Below the pieces are notes generated by a model. It saw only the letters and a program-made list of their open reading frames with translations. It was not told where the DNA came from and did not search any database. Below, piece by piece: positions 1 to 8,446 of a stretch of 64,000 nucleotides of DNA. The translations under genes were made by a program, and so were the position numbers. Source of the DNA: Hymenobacter daecheongensis DSM 21074 (lineage in GTDB: Bacteria; Bacteroidota; Bacteroidia; Cytophagales; Hymenobacteraceae). Within the stretch, counting starts at the first letter, position 1, and every line of letters begins with the position of its first letter. The stretch is taken from assembly GCF_900141805.1 (NCBI RefSeq), contig NZ_FQYN01000002.1:372001-436000 (forward strand), written 5' to 3'.

Positions 1-1
1 G

Positions 2-1255
2 CCCAAGAGCATAGAAGGCTACTACCAGGAAACCGGCCGCGGCGGCCGTGATGGCCTGGAGGGCAACTGCCTGATGTTCTACAGCTACGACGACATCGTG
101 AAGCTGGAGAAATTCAACAAGGACAAGCCCGTAACCGAGCGCGACAACGGCAAGCTGCTCTTGCAGGAAATGGCCAACTACGCCGACTCGGCCGTGTGCC
201 GGCGCAAGCAGCTGCTGCACTACTTCGGCGAGCATTTCGAGAAAGACTGCGGCTTTTGCGACAACTGCAAGCACCCCAAAGAGCGCTTCGAGGGCAAAGA
301 CGAGGTGCACATGGCCCTGAAAGCCGTGGTGCAGACCGAGGAGCGCTTCGGCCTCGACCACATCGGCACGGTGCTGATGGGCATGAACAATGCCCACGTG
401 GAAAGCTACGGCCACAACGCGCTGCCCGTGTATGGCCTGGGCAAGGCCCACGACGCGCAGTTCTGGCACTCGGTGCTGCGGCAGGTGCTGCTGAGCGGCA
501 TGCTGGAAAAAGACATCGAAAACTTCGGGGTAGTAAAAATCACGCGCAAGGGGCTTGACTTTATCGACAATCCTCACTCTATTAAGCTCACCAAAGACCA
601 CAACTACGAGGAAGAGGTGAAAGAAGAACAGGAACAGGAGGAAGTGCAGCAGGCGGCCGGCCACGACGAGGCCCTGTTTGAGATGCTGAAGGGGCTGCGC
701 AAGAAGATTGCGAAGGACAAGAACCTGCCGCCCTACGTGCTATTTCAGGACCCGAGCCTGAAGGAGATGGCCACCACCTTCCCAACCAAGATGGACGACC
801 TGGCCCACATCGGGGGCGTGGGCTCGGGCAAGGCGCAGAAGTTCGGGCAGCCGTTTCTGGCCCTGATTCAGAAGTATGTGGAGGACAACGACATCATCAC
901 GGCGGCCGACGTGGTGGTGAAGTCGGCGGTAAACAAGTCCAAAATCAAGATCTACATCATTCAGCAGATCGACAAGAAGATGGACTTGGAGGAAATTGCT
1001 TCTTCCAAGGGCATCGACATGCGCGAGCTGATGGAAGAAATTGAGCACATCTGCTACTCCGGCACCAAGCTCAACCTCGACTACTACATCAACGGCGTGC
1101 TCGACCACGACCGGCAGGCGGAAATTACCGAGTACTTCCTGCAGGCCAGCACCGACAACATTGCCGTGGCCCTGAAAGAGCTGGGCGACGAGGACTACAC
1201 GGAAGAGGACCTGCGCCTGATGCGCATCAAGTTCCTGAGCGAGTACGCCAACTAG
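2..1255 (+). CDS. recQ: ATP-dependent DNA helicase RecQ, C-terminal part (5' end outside window)
   Basis: RecQ is a 3'-5' superfamily 2 helicase acting in recombination and replication-fork repair. The frame is open from the window edge and starts within helicase motif VI (YYQETGRGGRDG), so the Walker A/B part lies upstream. Next comes the RecQ zinc site (a Cys, 17 residues, then C-x2-C-x2-C in the DCGFCDNC segment), a winged-helix RQC region, and an HRDC domain at roughly window residues 215-300. A further C-terminal helical extension of about 100 residues follows, as in many Bacteroidota RecQ proteins. An ATG at 74 is internal to the gene and is not its start. The identification is secure; only the N-terminal two fifths is missing. 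Confidence 0.96.
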   Translation, partial: PKSIEGYYQETGRGGRDGLEGNCLMFYSYDDIVKLEKFNKDKPVTERDNGKLLLQEMANYADSAVCRRKQLLHYFGEHFEKDCGFCDNCKHPKERFEGKDEVHMALKAVVQTEERFGLDHIGTVLMGMNNAHVESYGHNALPVYGLGKAHDAQFWHSVLRQVLLSGMLEKDIENFGVVKITRKGLDFIDNPHSIKLTKDHNYEEEVKEEQEQEEVQQAAGHDEALFEMLKGLRKKIAKDKNLPPYVLFQDPSLKEMATTFPTKMDDLAHIGGVGSGKAQKFGQPFLALIQKYVEDNDIITAADVVVKSAVNKSKIKIYIIQQIDKKMDLEEIASSKGIDMRELMEEIEHICYSGTKLNLDYYINGVLDHDRQAEITEYFLQASTDNIAVALKELGDEDYTEEDLRLMRIKFLSEYAN

Positions 1256-1302
1256 ACCACGAATTCCGCTGATCAGGCGCTGATTTCACTGATTTTCGAC
1301 CG

Positions 1303-1329
1303 CGAGGCGGCCCTTTCGGGGCCGCCTCG
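1303..1329 (+). terminator. GC-rich hairpin after recQ
   Basis: An 11-bp perfect stem (CGAGGCGGCCC paired with its complement) with a five-base loop lies about 50 bases after the recQ stop. No strong T-run follows, so it may be a weak or factor-assisted terminator. Confidence 0.5.
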
Positions 1330-1430
1330 TGGCGTTTGCGGGCGGGCTGCTTTTGCCGCCTCAGCCGGGATAATCAAAACGTTTTCGCCGGAAAGCCTAT
1401 CTTCGGAGCGACTTCACCTAATCCCTTTTT

Positions 1431-3503
1431 ATGTCCTTTCAGACTTCTTTTACCCCCACACGGGCGGGTCTTACGCTGCTGGTCGGCCTGTCGGCGATGC
1501 TGAGCGCGGCGGCGGCCGACAATCCGCTGCTGCCGGCTTTCAACCAGCCCATTGCCTTCGGCAAAGCCACCAAAGCCGACGTGCAGCAGGCCACGGCCAC
1601 GATGGTGACCAACACCAAAGCCGCGCTGAATGCCGTCTACAACGTGCCGGCCGGCAAGCGCACCTTCGCCAACACGATGGTAGCCTTCGACAACCTTAGC
1701 GACGGGGTGGACCGGGTGGCGGGGCCCATCAGCATTCTGTTCAATGCCAGCCCCGACTCCACCATCCGCAACCAGGCCCAGAAGGCCCTGGCCCAGATCA
1801 GCAAGTATGGCAACGAGTTGGCGCTGGATGAGAAGCTCTACCGGGCCGTGAAGGACTATTCCAAAACCAAGGAAGCCCAGGCTCTGACCGGAGCGCACAA
1901 GAAATTCCTCACCGAAACCATTGAGGACTACGAGCGCAACGGCTTTGCCCTCACGCCCGAAAAGCGCAAGGAGCTGCAGAAGCTGAACGACAAAATCGGG
2001 GACCTGAGCCTGGCCTTCGGGGCCAACATTGCCAAGGACCAGAGCTTTATGATGGTAAGCGCGGCCGATATGAAGGGCCTGCCCGACGACTTCGTGAAGA
2101 GCCGCACCAAGGTCGGGGATGCTTACCGCATTGGCGTGGATGGGCCCAGCTACGGCACCTTTATGAAGTACGCCGAGTCGGAGCCGCTGCGCAAGCAGCT
2201 GTATGTGCTGTATAACAACCGCGCCGCCGACACCAACCTCGACGTGCTGAAGCAAATCCTGATTGAGCGGCAAAAAAAGGCCCAACTGCTGGGCTACAAA
2301 ACCTACGCCGCCTACCAGACCAGCTCGCGCATGGCCAAAAACCCGGAAACGGTGTGGGCCTTCGAAACCAAGCTGGTAGACCGCGTGAAGCAGAAAAGCC
2401 AGCAGGATCTGGAGGAATTGCTGGTAGTGAAGCGCGCCTACCTGAAAGACCCAAGCGTAAAGGCGCTGTCGCCCTGGGAAACCAGCTTTTACAGCAATAT
2501 CCTGATGAAGGATAAGTACCAGCTCGACGCGGAAAAGGTGAAGGAGTATTTTGAGGTGAACCACGTGGTGGAAGGCCTTTTCAACACCACGCAGCAGCTG
2601 TTCGGGCTGAAATTCAACGAGGTGAAAGACGCCTCGGTGTGGCACAAGGATGCCCGCATGTTTGAGGTGCAGCGCGACGGCAAGCTGATCGGGCGCTTCT
2701 ACCTCGACCTGTTTCCGCGCGAGAATAAGTACACCCACGCGGCCTGCTTCGGCGTGCAATCGGGCAAGCAGACCAGCAAGGGCTACCAGCTGCCCACGGC
2801 CGTGCTGCTGTGCAACTTCAACGCCCCCACGCCCGGCAAGCCGGCTTTGATGAGCCACTCGCAGGCGGTGACGTTCTTCCACGAGTTCGGCCACGTGATG
2901 CACAACCTGGTGACGACGGCCGAGCTGAGCAGCCAGTCGGGCACCAGCGTGAAGCGCGACTTCGTGGAGGCGCCGTCGCAGATTCTGGAGAACTGGGCCT
3001 GGAACTACGACGCGCTGAAGACTTTCGCCAAGCACTACCAGACCGGCGAAGTGCTGCCCAAGCCGCTCTACGATAAGATGCAGGCCGCCCGCAACGTGGG
3101 CTCCGGCCTGGCCGCTTCAAACCAGATCCTGTATGGCACGCTGGATATGACGCTGCACGACAAGTTCGACCCGAACGGCGCGGAAACCACCACCGACGTG
3201 CTTAAGAAGCTGCAGAACCAGCTGACGCCTTTCGCCTACCTTGACGGCACGAACATGCAGGCCTCTTTCGGCCACCTCACCGGCTACGCCGCCGGCTACT
3301 ACGGCTACATGTGGTCGAAGGTGTACGCCGAAGATATGTTCTCAGTATTCGAGAAAAACGGCGTGATGGACCAAAAAACCGGCCTGCGCTACCGCGACCT
3401 GATCTTAGCCAAAGGCGGCACCGACGACGAGTACCAGCTGGTGAAAAACTTCCTCGGCCGCGAGCCCAACCAGGACGCTTTCTTCAAGTCGTTGGGGCTT
3501 TGA
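1431..3503 (+). CDS. M3 family zinc metallopeptidase (Dcp/oligopeptidase A-like), exported
   Basis: This is a 690-residue zinc peptidase of family M3, which cleaves short peptides (peptidyl-dipeptidase Dcp type). The N-terminus has a hydrophobic signal segment (AGLTLLVGLSAMLSAAAA), so it probably acts in the periplasm. The zinc motif HEFGH is at about residues 483-487, and the third ligand Glu lies in FVEAPSQ about 25 residues later. The length matches the family. It stands alone between hairpins, and a weak -7-like sequence (TATCTTCG) lies upstream. The family assignment is firm. Whether it trims dipeptides or acts as an endo-oligopeptidase cannot be told from sequence. Confidence 0.93.
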   Translation: MSFQTSFTPTRAGLTLLVGLSAMLSAAAADNPLLPAFNQPIAFGKATKADVQQATATMVTNTKAALNAVYNVPAGKRTFANTMVAFDNLSDGVDRVAGPISILFNASPDSTIRNQAQKALAQISKYGNELALDEKLYRAVKDYSKTKEAQALTGAHKKFLTETIEDYERNGFALTPEKRKELQKLNDKIGDLSLAFGANIAKDQSFMMVSAADMKGLPDDFVKSRTKVGDAYRIGVDGPSYGTFMKYAESEPLRKQLYVLYNNRAADTNLDVLKQILIERQKKAQLLGYKTYAAYQTSSRMAKNPETVWAFETKLVDRVKQKSQQDLEELLVVKRAYLKDPSVKALSPWETSFYSNILMKDKYQLDAEKVKEYFEVNHVVEGLFNTTQQLFGLKFNEVKDASVWHKDARMFEVQRDGKLIGRFYLDLFPRENKYTHAACFGVQSGKQTSKGYQLPTAVLLCNFNAPTPGKPALMSHSQAVTFFHEFGHVMHNLVTTAELSSQSGTSVKRDFVEAPSQILENWAWNYDALKTFAKHYQTGEVLPKPLYDKMQAARNVGSGLAASNQILYGTLDMTLHDKFDPNGAETTTDVLKKLQNQLTPFAYLDGTNMQASFGHLTGYAAGYYGYMWSKVYAEDMFSVFEKNGVMDQKTGLRYRDLILAKGGTDDEYQLVKNFLGREPNQDAFFKSLGL

Positions 3504-3657
3504 TTTAGTTGTCAGTTGTTAGTTGCCAGTTGTCAGGTTGTTCTGGCAGCTACAAACAAAAAGGCCCGAAGCATCAGCTTCGGGCCTTTTTGTTTGTAGC
3601 TGTACTTATCAGTGCGCTAAAGAAACTAACAACTGACAACTAGCAACTGACAACTAA
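3504..3657. repeat. Inverted intergenic repeat of GTTGTCAGTTG type enclosing a terminator
   Basis: Two 33-base arms (3504-3536 and 3625-3657) are inverted copies differing at about three positions. Each arm is itself built of short direct repeats around AGTTGTCAGTTG. They flank the terminator at 3547-3602 and fill the gap between two convergent genes. Confidence 0.8.
3547..3602. terminator. Bidirectional terminator between convergent genes
   Basis: A perfect 26-base inverted repeat with a four-base loop (ATCA). A GC core (GGCCCGAAGC) is flanked by an A-run on the left and a T-run on the right, so it can terminate transcription from both sides. Confidence 0.92.
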
Positions 3658-3660
3658 AAC

Positions 3661-4083
3661 CTAGCAGTACTCCTCAAACGCACCCTGCAGGTTGTCCACA
3701 ATGCGCATCATGTCGTTGCCTTCGATGTGGTGACGCTCGATGACGTGGACCAGCTCACCGTCTTTAAACAGGGCGATGCTGGGCGAGGAGGGCGGATAAG
3801 GCAGCATGTGCTGGCGGGCCTGGGCTACGGCGTCGGTTTCCATGCCGGCGAATACGGTTACCAGCTTGGCGGGCTTCTTATCGGAGCTGGAAACGGCCAG
3901 CTTCAGGGCCGGGCGAGCCTTGGCGGCGGCGCAGCCGCACACCGAGTTGACGGCCAGCAGCACCGTGCCGCTCTGGGCATTGAGCACGGAGTCAACTTCT
4001 TCGGGGGTCATGAGCTGCTCGAAGCCGGCATCCGTGAGGTCTTGCCGGATCGGCGCTACCATGTATTCTGGGTAAGAGGCCAT
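3661..4083 (-). CDS. BrxA/BrxB-family bacilliredoxin (YphP/YqiW)
   Basis: A 140-residue thioredoxin-fold protein of the bacilliredoxin family. In Bacillus, family members remove bacillithiol from oxidised proteins; the cofactor here is inferred. The family signature CGC motif is present in NSVCGCAAAKARP, followed by PPSSPSIALF and the conserved RHHIEG segment. The start at MASYPEYM (4083) was chosen because the family begins there; 22 upstream codons are open but do not resemble the family. An exact TAnnTTTG box lies 63 bases upstream. Confidence 0.92.
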   Translation of the reverse strand: MASYPEYMVAPIRQDLTDAGFEQLMTPEEVDSVLNAQSGTVLLAVNSVCGCAAAKARPALKLAVSSSDKKPAKLVTVFAGMETDAVAQARQHMLPYPPSSPSIALFKDGELVHVIERHHIEGNDMMRIVDNLQGAFEEYC

Positions 4084-4411
4084 TGGCGAAAGGGTCGTAA
4101 AATGACTGAGAAAGAGAAAAATCAGGAATGGAGCCCGCGGGCGACGCAAAAATACGCAAACTCCGGCGCTTGCCTCTGCCTAACCCCAAACGCGGCGTTC
4201 TGGTTTGCGGCGGAGTGGCTTTGTATTTGCGGGGAAGCCGGCCCGGTGGGCCGGCTGGCTAGCCACGGGCCGGACGGGCTACTACCCGGCCGAGTATGCA
4301 GCTTTTCCGCTCATTGCTAAAATACCAATACGGTATAAATTTCCGGCATTGCAGCGGCCTTTCCGCAAATAAAATTACATTTAGCTCATCGAAGTCCAAC
4401 CCCTACCCGCT
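4084..4411. other. Divergent promoter region
   Basis: A 328-base gap between the divergent bacilliredoxin and TPR genes. It holds an exact minus-strand -7 box at 4147-4154. A near match for the rightward gene (TACATTTA, 4376-4383, 7 of 8 positions) lies just before its ATG. The right half is AT-rich. No further gene was seen. Confidence 0.5.
4147..4154 (-). promoter_or_regulatory. Bacteroidetes -7 box (TATTTTTG) for the bacilliredoxin gene
   Basis: Exact TAnnTTTG on the minus strand, 63 bases before the start codon. No clear -33 TTTG partner was seen. Confidence 0.5.
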
Positions 4412-5473
4412 ATGCTGAAAATTTTTACTCTCGCGGGGGCGCTGTGCCTGACGGCGGCCGCTGCCCAGGCCCAGGTAGATACCGTGCGGGCCAGCACGCT
4501 GCCCCCCGCCCAGCAGGCCGAAAAGCTCTATAACAGCGGCGTGACCAAGTACAACGGCAAAAACTACCGCGCCGCCCTCCAGGATTTCGACAAGGCCCTG
4601 GCCCTGCGGCCCGATTTTGCCAAAGCCTACTACAACCGCGCCACCACCCGCTACGAGCTGAAGGACTACCAGCCCGCCGTGCAGGACTACGATCAGGCCA
4701 TCAAGCTCGACCCCAACGGCTATACGGCCTACTTCGGGCGCGGGCAAGCCAAAGAGGCATTGGGCCAGAAGCCGGAAGCCGAGCAGGACTACGGCCACGT
4801 AACGGAGGCCAAGCCCGACTACGCCCCGGCCTGGTACTACCGCGGGGCGCTGCGCTTCGAAAAAGCCGATTACAAGGCCGCTAAAGCCGATTTTGACGCG
4901 GCCGTGAAAGCCGACCCCAACTACGCCTACGCCTACCACGACCGCGCCAGCGCCGAGCGACAGCTCGGCGACTTCCCGGCCGCCGTGCAGGACTACACCA
5001 AGGCCCTGAGCCTGCAGCCCGACCTGCTGCCGGCCCTGCTGAACCGCGCTGCCGCCCGCCGCCGCGCCAACGACCCTAAAGGTGCCCTGGCCGACTACAA
5101 CGACTACCTGGCCAAAAAAACCGACAACCCCACCGCCTACACCAACCGCGGCGCGGCCCGCTACGAGGCCGCCGACTACAAGGGCGCGGTGGAAGATTTT
5201 AGCAAAGCCATTGAGCTGAACGACCAGTACGCCTATGCCTGGAACAACCGCGCCGCTGCCTACCTCAAGCTGGAAGACTACCCAAAAGCCGCCGCCGATG
5301 CCTCCAAAGCCATTGCCCTGAACCCGCAGTACGCCGAAGCCTACCTGAACCGCGGCCACGCCCGCGAAATGCTTCGCGACGACCAGGCCTGCCAGGATTG
5401 GCGCAAAGCCGCCGAGCTGGGCCTGGAAGCCGGCTCCAGCTACGCCGCCGCCTCCGGCTGCGGCAGCGAGTAA
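4412..5473 (+). CDS. Secreted tetratricopeptide-repeat protein
   Basis: A 353-residue protein with a signal peptide ending near AAAAQAQ, followed by about nine TPR units running almost to the C-terminus. Typical elements such as KAYYNRATTRYELKDY, YAYHDRASAERQLGDF and AEAYLNRGHAREML recur every 34 residues. TPR proteins of this kind are periplasmic protein-binding scaffolds. No catalytic domain is present, and the partner cannot be inferred. It is followed by an inverted repeat and then the PorE-like gene, which also contains TPRs. Confidence 0.9.
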   Translation: MLKIFTLAGALCLTAAAAQAQVDTVRASTLPPAQQAEKLYNSGVTKYNGKNYRAALQDFDKALALRPDFAKAYYNRATTRYELKDYQPAVQDYDQAIKLDPNGYTAYFGRGQAKEALGQKPEAEQDYGHVTEAKPDYAPAWYYRGALRFEKADYKAAKADFDAAVKADPNYAYAYHDRASAERQLGDFPAAVQDYTKALSLQPDLLPALLNRAAARRRANDPKGALADYNDYLAKKTDNPTAYTNRGAARYEAADYKGAVEDFSKAIELNDQYAYAWNNRAAAYLKLEDYPKAAADASKAIALNPQYAEAYLNRGHAREMLRDDQACQDWRKAAELGLEAGSSYAAASGCGSE

Positions 5474-5501
5474 GACCGTGTCATCAGACCGTCAGGCGAA
5501 A

Positions 5502-5659
5502 AAGAACGTCATGCCGAGCGAAGCCGAGGCATCTCGCGTGCTGACGTTGCCAAACCAACTGTCATCCTGAGCCCAGCGAAGGACCTCTACCGCTTCGCTG
5601 AATTAGCAATCAGACGTCAGCACGCGAGATACCTCGGCTTCGCTCGGCATGACGTTCTT
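5502..5659. repeat. Inverted intergenic repeat (CCGAGCGAAGCCGAGG family) with a nested unit
   Basis: Two 46-base arms (5502-5547 and 5614-5659) are inverted copies with a single difference. The 66-base centre contains part of a second repeat family (TCCTGAGCCCAGCGAAGGAC), also found at 47.5 and 60.2 kb. The same arm family recurs at 49885-49994. Confidence 0.9.
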
Positions 5660-5689
5660 ACTTAAACTTTTATCTACGCCTCTCTCCCG

Positions 5690-7744
5690 ATGCAAACTCT
5701 CTTACGCATCCTTTTTCTGCTGGGCACGCTGCTGTGGGCCATTCTGGCCAATGGGCAAAACGTGGAGTTCAGCAAGGACCAGTTTGGCTCCGACAAGGAC
5801 GGCCTGAAAGAAGCTCAGCGCGAAATAAAGCTCGGCGACGAGTGGTACGACCTCGACCCGCCGCGCTACGAGCAGGCCCTGCCCCACTATCTGGCGGCCC
5901 AGAAGTTTAACCCCAACAACGCCCGCCTCAACCTGCGCATCGGCAACTCCTACCTGCACTCCGGCTTCAAGCCCCGCGCCCTCACTTATCTGCAGAAAGC
6001 CTACCAGCTCAATGCCGACGTGGACCCCAACATCCATTATTACCTGGGCCGGGGCCTGCAGCTGAACGCCAAGTGGACCGAGGCCATTGCCGAATACAAG
6101 GCTGCCACGCCGGCCACCAGCGGCAAAAACGCCGCCGCCCAGGTGGCCGCCATTCAGCGCAAGATAAAGGAGTGCGAAAACGGCCGCGAGCTGATGGCCC
6201 GCCCCGTGCGCGCCTTCATCGACAACGCCGGGCCGGCCGTGAACTCGGCCTACGCCGACTACGGGCCGGTGATTTCGGCCGATGAGTCGGTGATGCTGTT
6301 CACCTCGCGCCGCGACAACTCCACCGGCAAGCAGCGCGACCCCGAAACCGGCGGCTTTTTCGAGGACATTTATCAGAGCACCCGCGGCAGCAACGGCCAG
6401 TGGTCGGCGGCGCGCAACCTGGGGGCCCCGGTGAACACCGACGGCCACGATGCCACCGTGGGCCTGGCCCCCGACGGCCAGCGGATGCTGGTGTATTCGG
6501 AAGACAACGGCGGCGACCTGGACGAGTCGGACCTGCGCGGGGTGGCCTGGCGCAAGCCCCAGAAGATGGGCGGCCGCATCAACACCGGCAAAAGCCACGA
6601 GTCGTCGGCGGCCTACACGCCCGATGGGCGCACGCTCTACTTCGTGAGCGACAAGCCCGGCGGCCTCGGCAGCCGCGACATCTACAAGGTGGAAATTGAG
6701 GGCCGCGGCCCGGCCGTGAATCTGGGCTCCGTCATTAACACGCCCTACGGCGAGGAGGGCGTTTTCCTGCACCCCGATGGCAAGACGATGTATTTCAGCT
6801 CGGAAGGCCACAACTCGATGGGCGGCTACGACATCTTCAAATCGGTGTTTGAGAACGGCAAGTGGAGCACGCCCGAAAATCTGGGCTGGCCCATCAACAC
6901 CCCCGACGACGACGTGTTTTTCGTGATTTCGGCCTCGGGCCGCCACGGCTATTATTCCTCGTTCCGGGATGATGGGCTGGGCTCGAAGGACATCTACCAG
7001 ATTACGTTTCTGGGAGCCGAAAAGCAGCCCATGCTCAGCCAGGAAGACCAGCTGCTGGCCTCGCGCATTCAGCCGGTGAAGGAAACCCAGCTCGCGCCGC
7101 CCGTGGCCATTGCCACCGCCCAGGTTACCATTCTGAAGGGTGTGGTGACCGATGAAGCCTCGAAGCAGCCCCTGGAAGCCACCATCGACGTAGTCGACAA
7201 TTCCCGCAACGAGCTGATTGCCTCCTTCCGCTCCAATGCGCAGTCGGGCCGCTACCTGGTTTCGCTGCCCTCGGGCGTGAACTACGGCATTGTGGTGCGG
7301 CAGGAAGGCTACCTGTTTCACTCCGAGAACTTCGACGTGCCGGCCGGCGCGGCCTATTCGGAAGTCATCAAGGACATTGCCCTCAAGAAGCTCGACGTGG
7401 GCGTGAAGGTGGTGCTCAACAACATTTTCTTCGACTTCGACAAGGCTACGCTGCGCAAGGAAAGCACCGCCGAGCTGGAGCGCCTGCAGAAGCTGCTGGT
7501 CGAAACCCCGGCCCTGCGCCTGGAAATATCCGGCCACACCGACAACGTGGGCAACGCCGCCTACAACAAAGACCTCAGCCAGCGCCGCGCCAAAGCCGTG
7601 GTGGATTACCTCGTAGCCAAAGGCACCGACAAAGCCCGCCTCACCTTCGCCGGCTACGGCGACAACCAGCCCGTGGCCCCGAACACTACCAAAGGCGGCC
7701 GCCAGCTCAACCGCCGCACCGAATTCAAGGTGACGGGCAAGTAA
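5690..7744 (+). CDS. OmpA-family protein with TPR, PD40 propeller and CarboxypepD-like domains (PorE-like)
   Basis: A 684-residue exported protein. In order: signal peptide (about 1-22); TPR units (about 35-150); a PD40/WD40-like propeller (about 180-430) with repeated DGRTLYFVSDKPGGLG-type strands; a carboxypeptidase regulatory-like fold (about 460-560); and a C-terminal OmpA peptidoglycan-binding domain (about 575-684, with FFDFDKATL, SGHTDNVG and LNRRTEF). This order matches PorE of the type IX secretion system. The same architecture also occurs in paralogues of unknown role, so a T9SS function is inference. There is no lipobox, unlike P. gingivalis PorE. Confidence 0.9.
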   Translation: MQTLLRILFLLGTLLWAILANGQNVEFSKDQFGSDKDGLKEAQREIKLGDEWYDLDPPRYEQALPHYLAAQKFNPNNARLNLRIGNSYLHSGFKPRALTYLQKAYQLNADVDPNIHYYLGRGLQLNAKWTEAIAEYKAATPATSGKNAAAQVAAIQRKIKECENGRELMARPVRAFIDNAGPAVNSAYADYGPVISADESVMLFTSRRDNSTGKQRDPETGGFFEDIYQSTRGSNGQWSAARNLGAPVNTDGHDATVGLAPDGQRMLVYSEDNGGDLDESDLRGVAWRKPQKMGGRINTGKSHESSAAYTPDGRTLYFVSDKPGGLGSRDIYKVEIEGRGPAVNLGSVINTPYGEEGVFLHPDGKTMYFSSEGHNSMGGYDIFKSVFENGKWSTPENLGWPINTPDDDVFFVISASGRHGYYSSFRDDGLGSKDIYQITFLGAEKQPMLSQEDQLLASRIQPVKETQLAPPVAIATAQVTILKGVVTDEASKQPLEATIDVVDNSRNELIASFRSNAQSGRYLVSLPSGVNYGIVVRQEGYLFHSENFDVPAGAAYSEVIKDIALKKLDVGVKVVLNNIFFDFDKATLRKESTAELERLQKLLVETPALRLEISGHTDNVGNAAYNKDLSQRRAKAVVDYLVAKGTDKARLTFAGYGDNQPVAPNTTKGGRQLNRRTEFKVTGK

Positions 7745-7768
7745 AAGCGGGCCGCGTCAGACCACTTC

Positions 7769-8446
7769 TCAGCGCCGGAAATAGGCCGTGAACGTGGAGC
7801 CCACCCCGAGCTGGCTCTGCACCTCGATGCGGCCGCCGGCGTTTTCCAGCATCTTCTTCACCATATACAGCCCCACGCCCGAGCCCTCGACGTGGGTATG
7901 GAAGCGCTGAAACAGGGCAAACAGCGGCCGCTCGGGGCTCAGGGGCACGCCCAGACCGTTGTCCTGCACTTCCAGGGCCCAGTACTGCTCCTGGGCCCGG
8001 CACCGGATGCTGACCCGCGGCACCCGCGCCGGATGGTGGTACTTCAGGGCGTTGCTGAGCAGGTTATAGACCACCGAGCGCAGGTTTTTCTCGGAAAACG
8101 TGAGCGTGGCGCAGTCCTGCACCTCTACCGTGAGCTGCCCGGCCGTGCGGGCCAGCAGCGGGGCCAGGTCCAGGCGCACGTCGCGGACGATGGCGGCCAG
8201 CGCCACCGCGCTGGCCGCCATCGTCCGCGACGTGCGCCTGGACCTGGCCCCGCTGCTGGTGAGGTGCCCGATGGTGAGCTTGAAGCGGTCCACGGAGTCC
8301 TGCATCAGGGCCAGAATGTGGCTCACCTCGCCCACCCGAGTGGGCGGGGGCAGCTCTTGCAGCAGCTCGCTAAGCAGCCCTTCGATGTTGGTGATGGGCG
8401 CTTTCAGGTCGTGTGAGGCGGTGTAGACGAAGGTATCCAGGTCCAC
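7769..8446 (-). CDS. Histidine kinase C-terminal part (HisKA and ATPase), split by frameshift
   Basis: The catalytic half of the kinase whose PAS half is at 8370-10313. It has the phosphoacceptor box (TASHDLKAPITN), N box (VVYNLLSNALKY), G1 box (VQDNGLGVPL) and G2-type motif (GSGVGLYMVKK). No ATG exists at this point; the GTG at 8446 is only the first possible start within an open frame that continues upstream to the frameshift near 8510. A 52-bp palindrome replaces the usual linker between the His helix pair and the ATPase domain. Likely non-functional unless the frameshift is a sequencing error. Confidence 0.85.
   Translation of the reverse strand: MDLDTFVYTASHDLKAPITNIEGLLSELLQELPPPTRVGEVSHILALMQDSVDRFKLTIGHLTSSGARSRRTSRTMAASAVALAAIVRDVRLDLAPLLARTAGQLTVEVQDCATLTFSEKNLRSVVYNLLSNALKYHHPARVPRVSIRCRAQEQYWALEVQDNGLGVPLSPERPLFALFQRFHTHVEGSGVGLYMVKKMLENAGGRIEVQSQLGVGSTFTAYFRR
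8152..8259. repeat. Perfect 52-bp palindrome inside the kinase gene
   Basis: Arms 8152-8203 and 8208-8259 are perfect reverse complements with a four-base spacer. The lower-coordinate arm encodes family-like kinase residues (LAAIVRDVRLDLAPLLA). The other arm encodes its antisense reading (SSGARSRRTSRTMAASA), so it is the derived copy. The frame stays open through it. Confidence 0.95.

Noticed and set aside
1374..3035. Long open frame (553 codons) antisense to the M3 peptidase; similar ones at 5702-7537, 11013-12677 and 60792-62396
   Set aside because: High GC makes stop codons rare on the antisense strand. The readings are His/Arg/Gly-rich with no domain, while the sense genes have clear motifs.
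3504..3657. Insertion-sequence remnant ends
   Set aside because: No transposase fragment and no target duplication were found. The arms are made of short direct repeats around a terminator.
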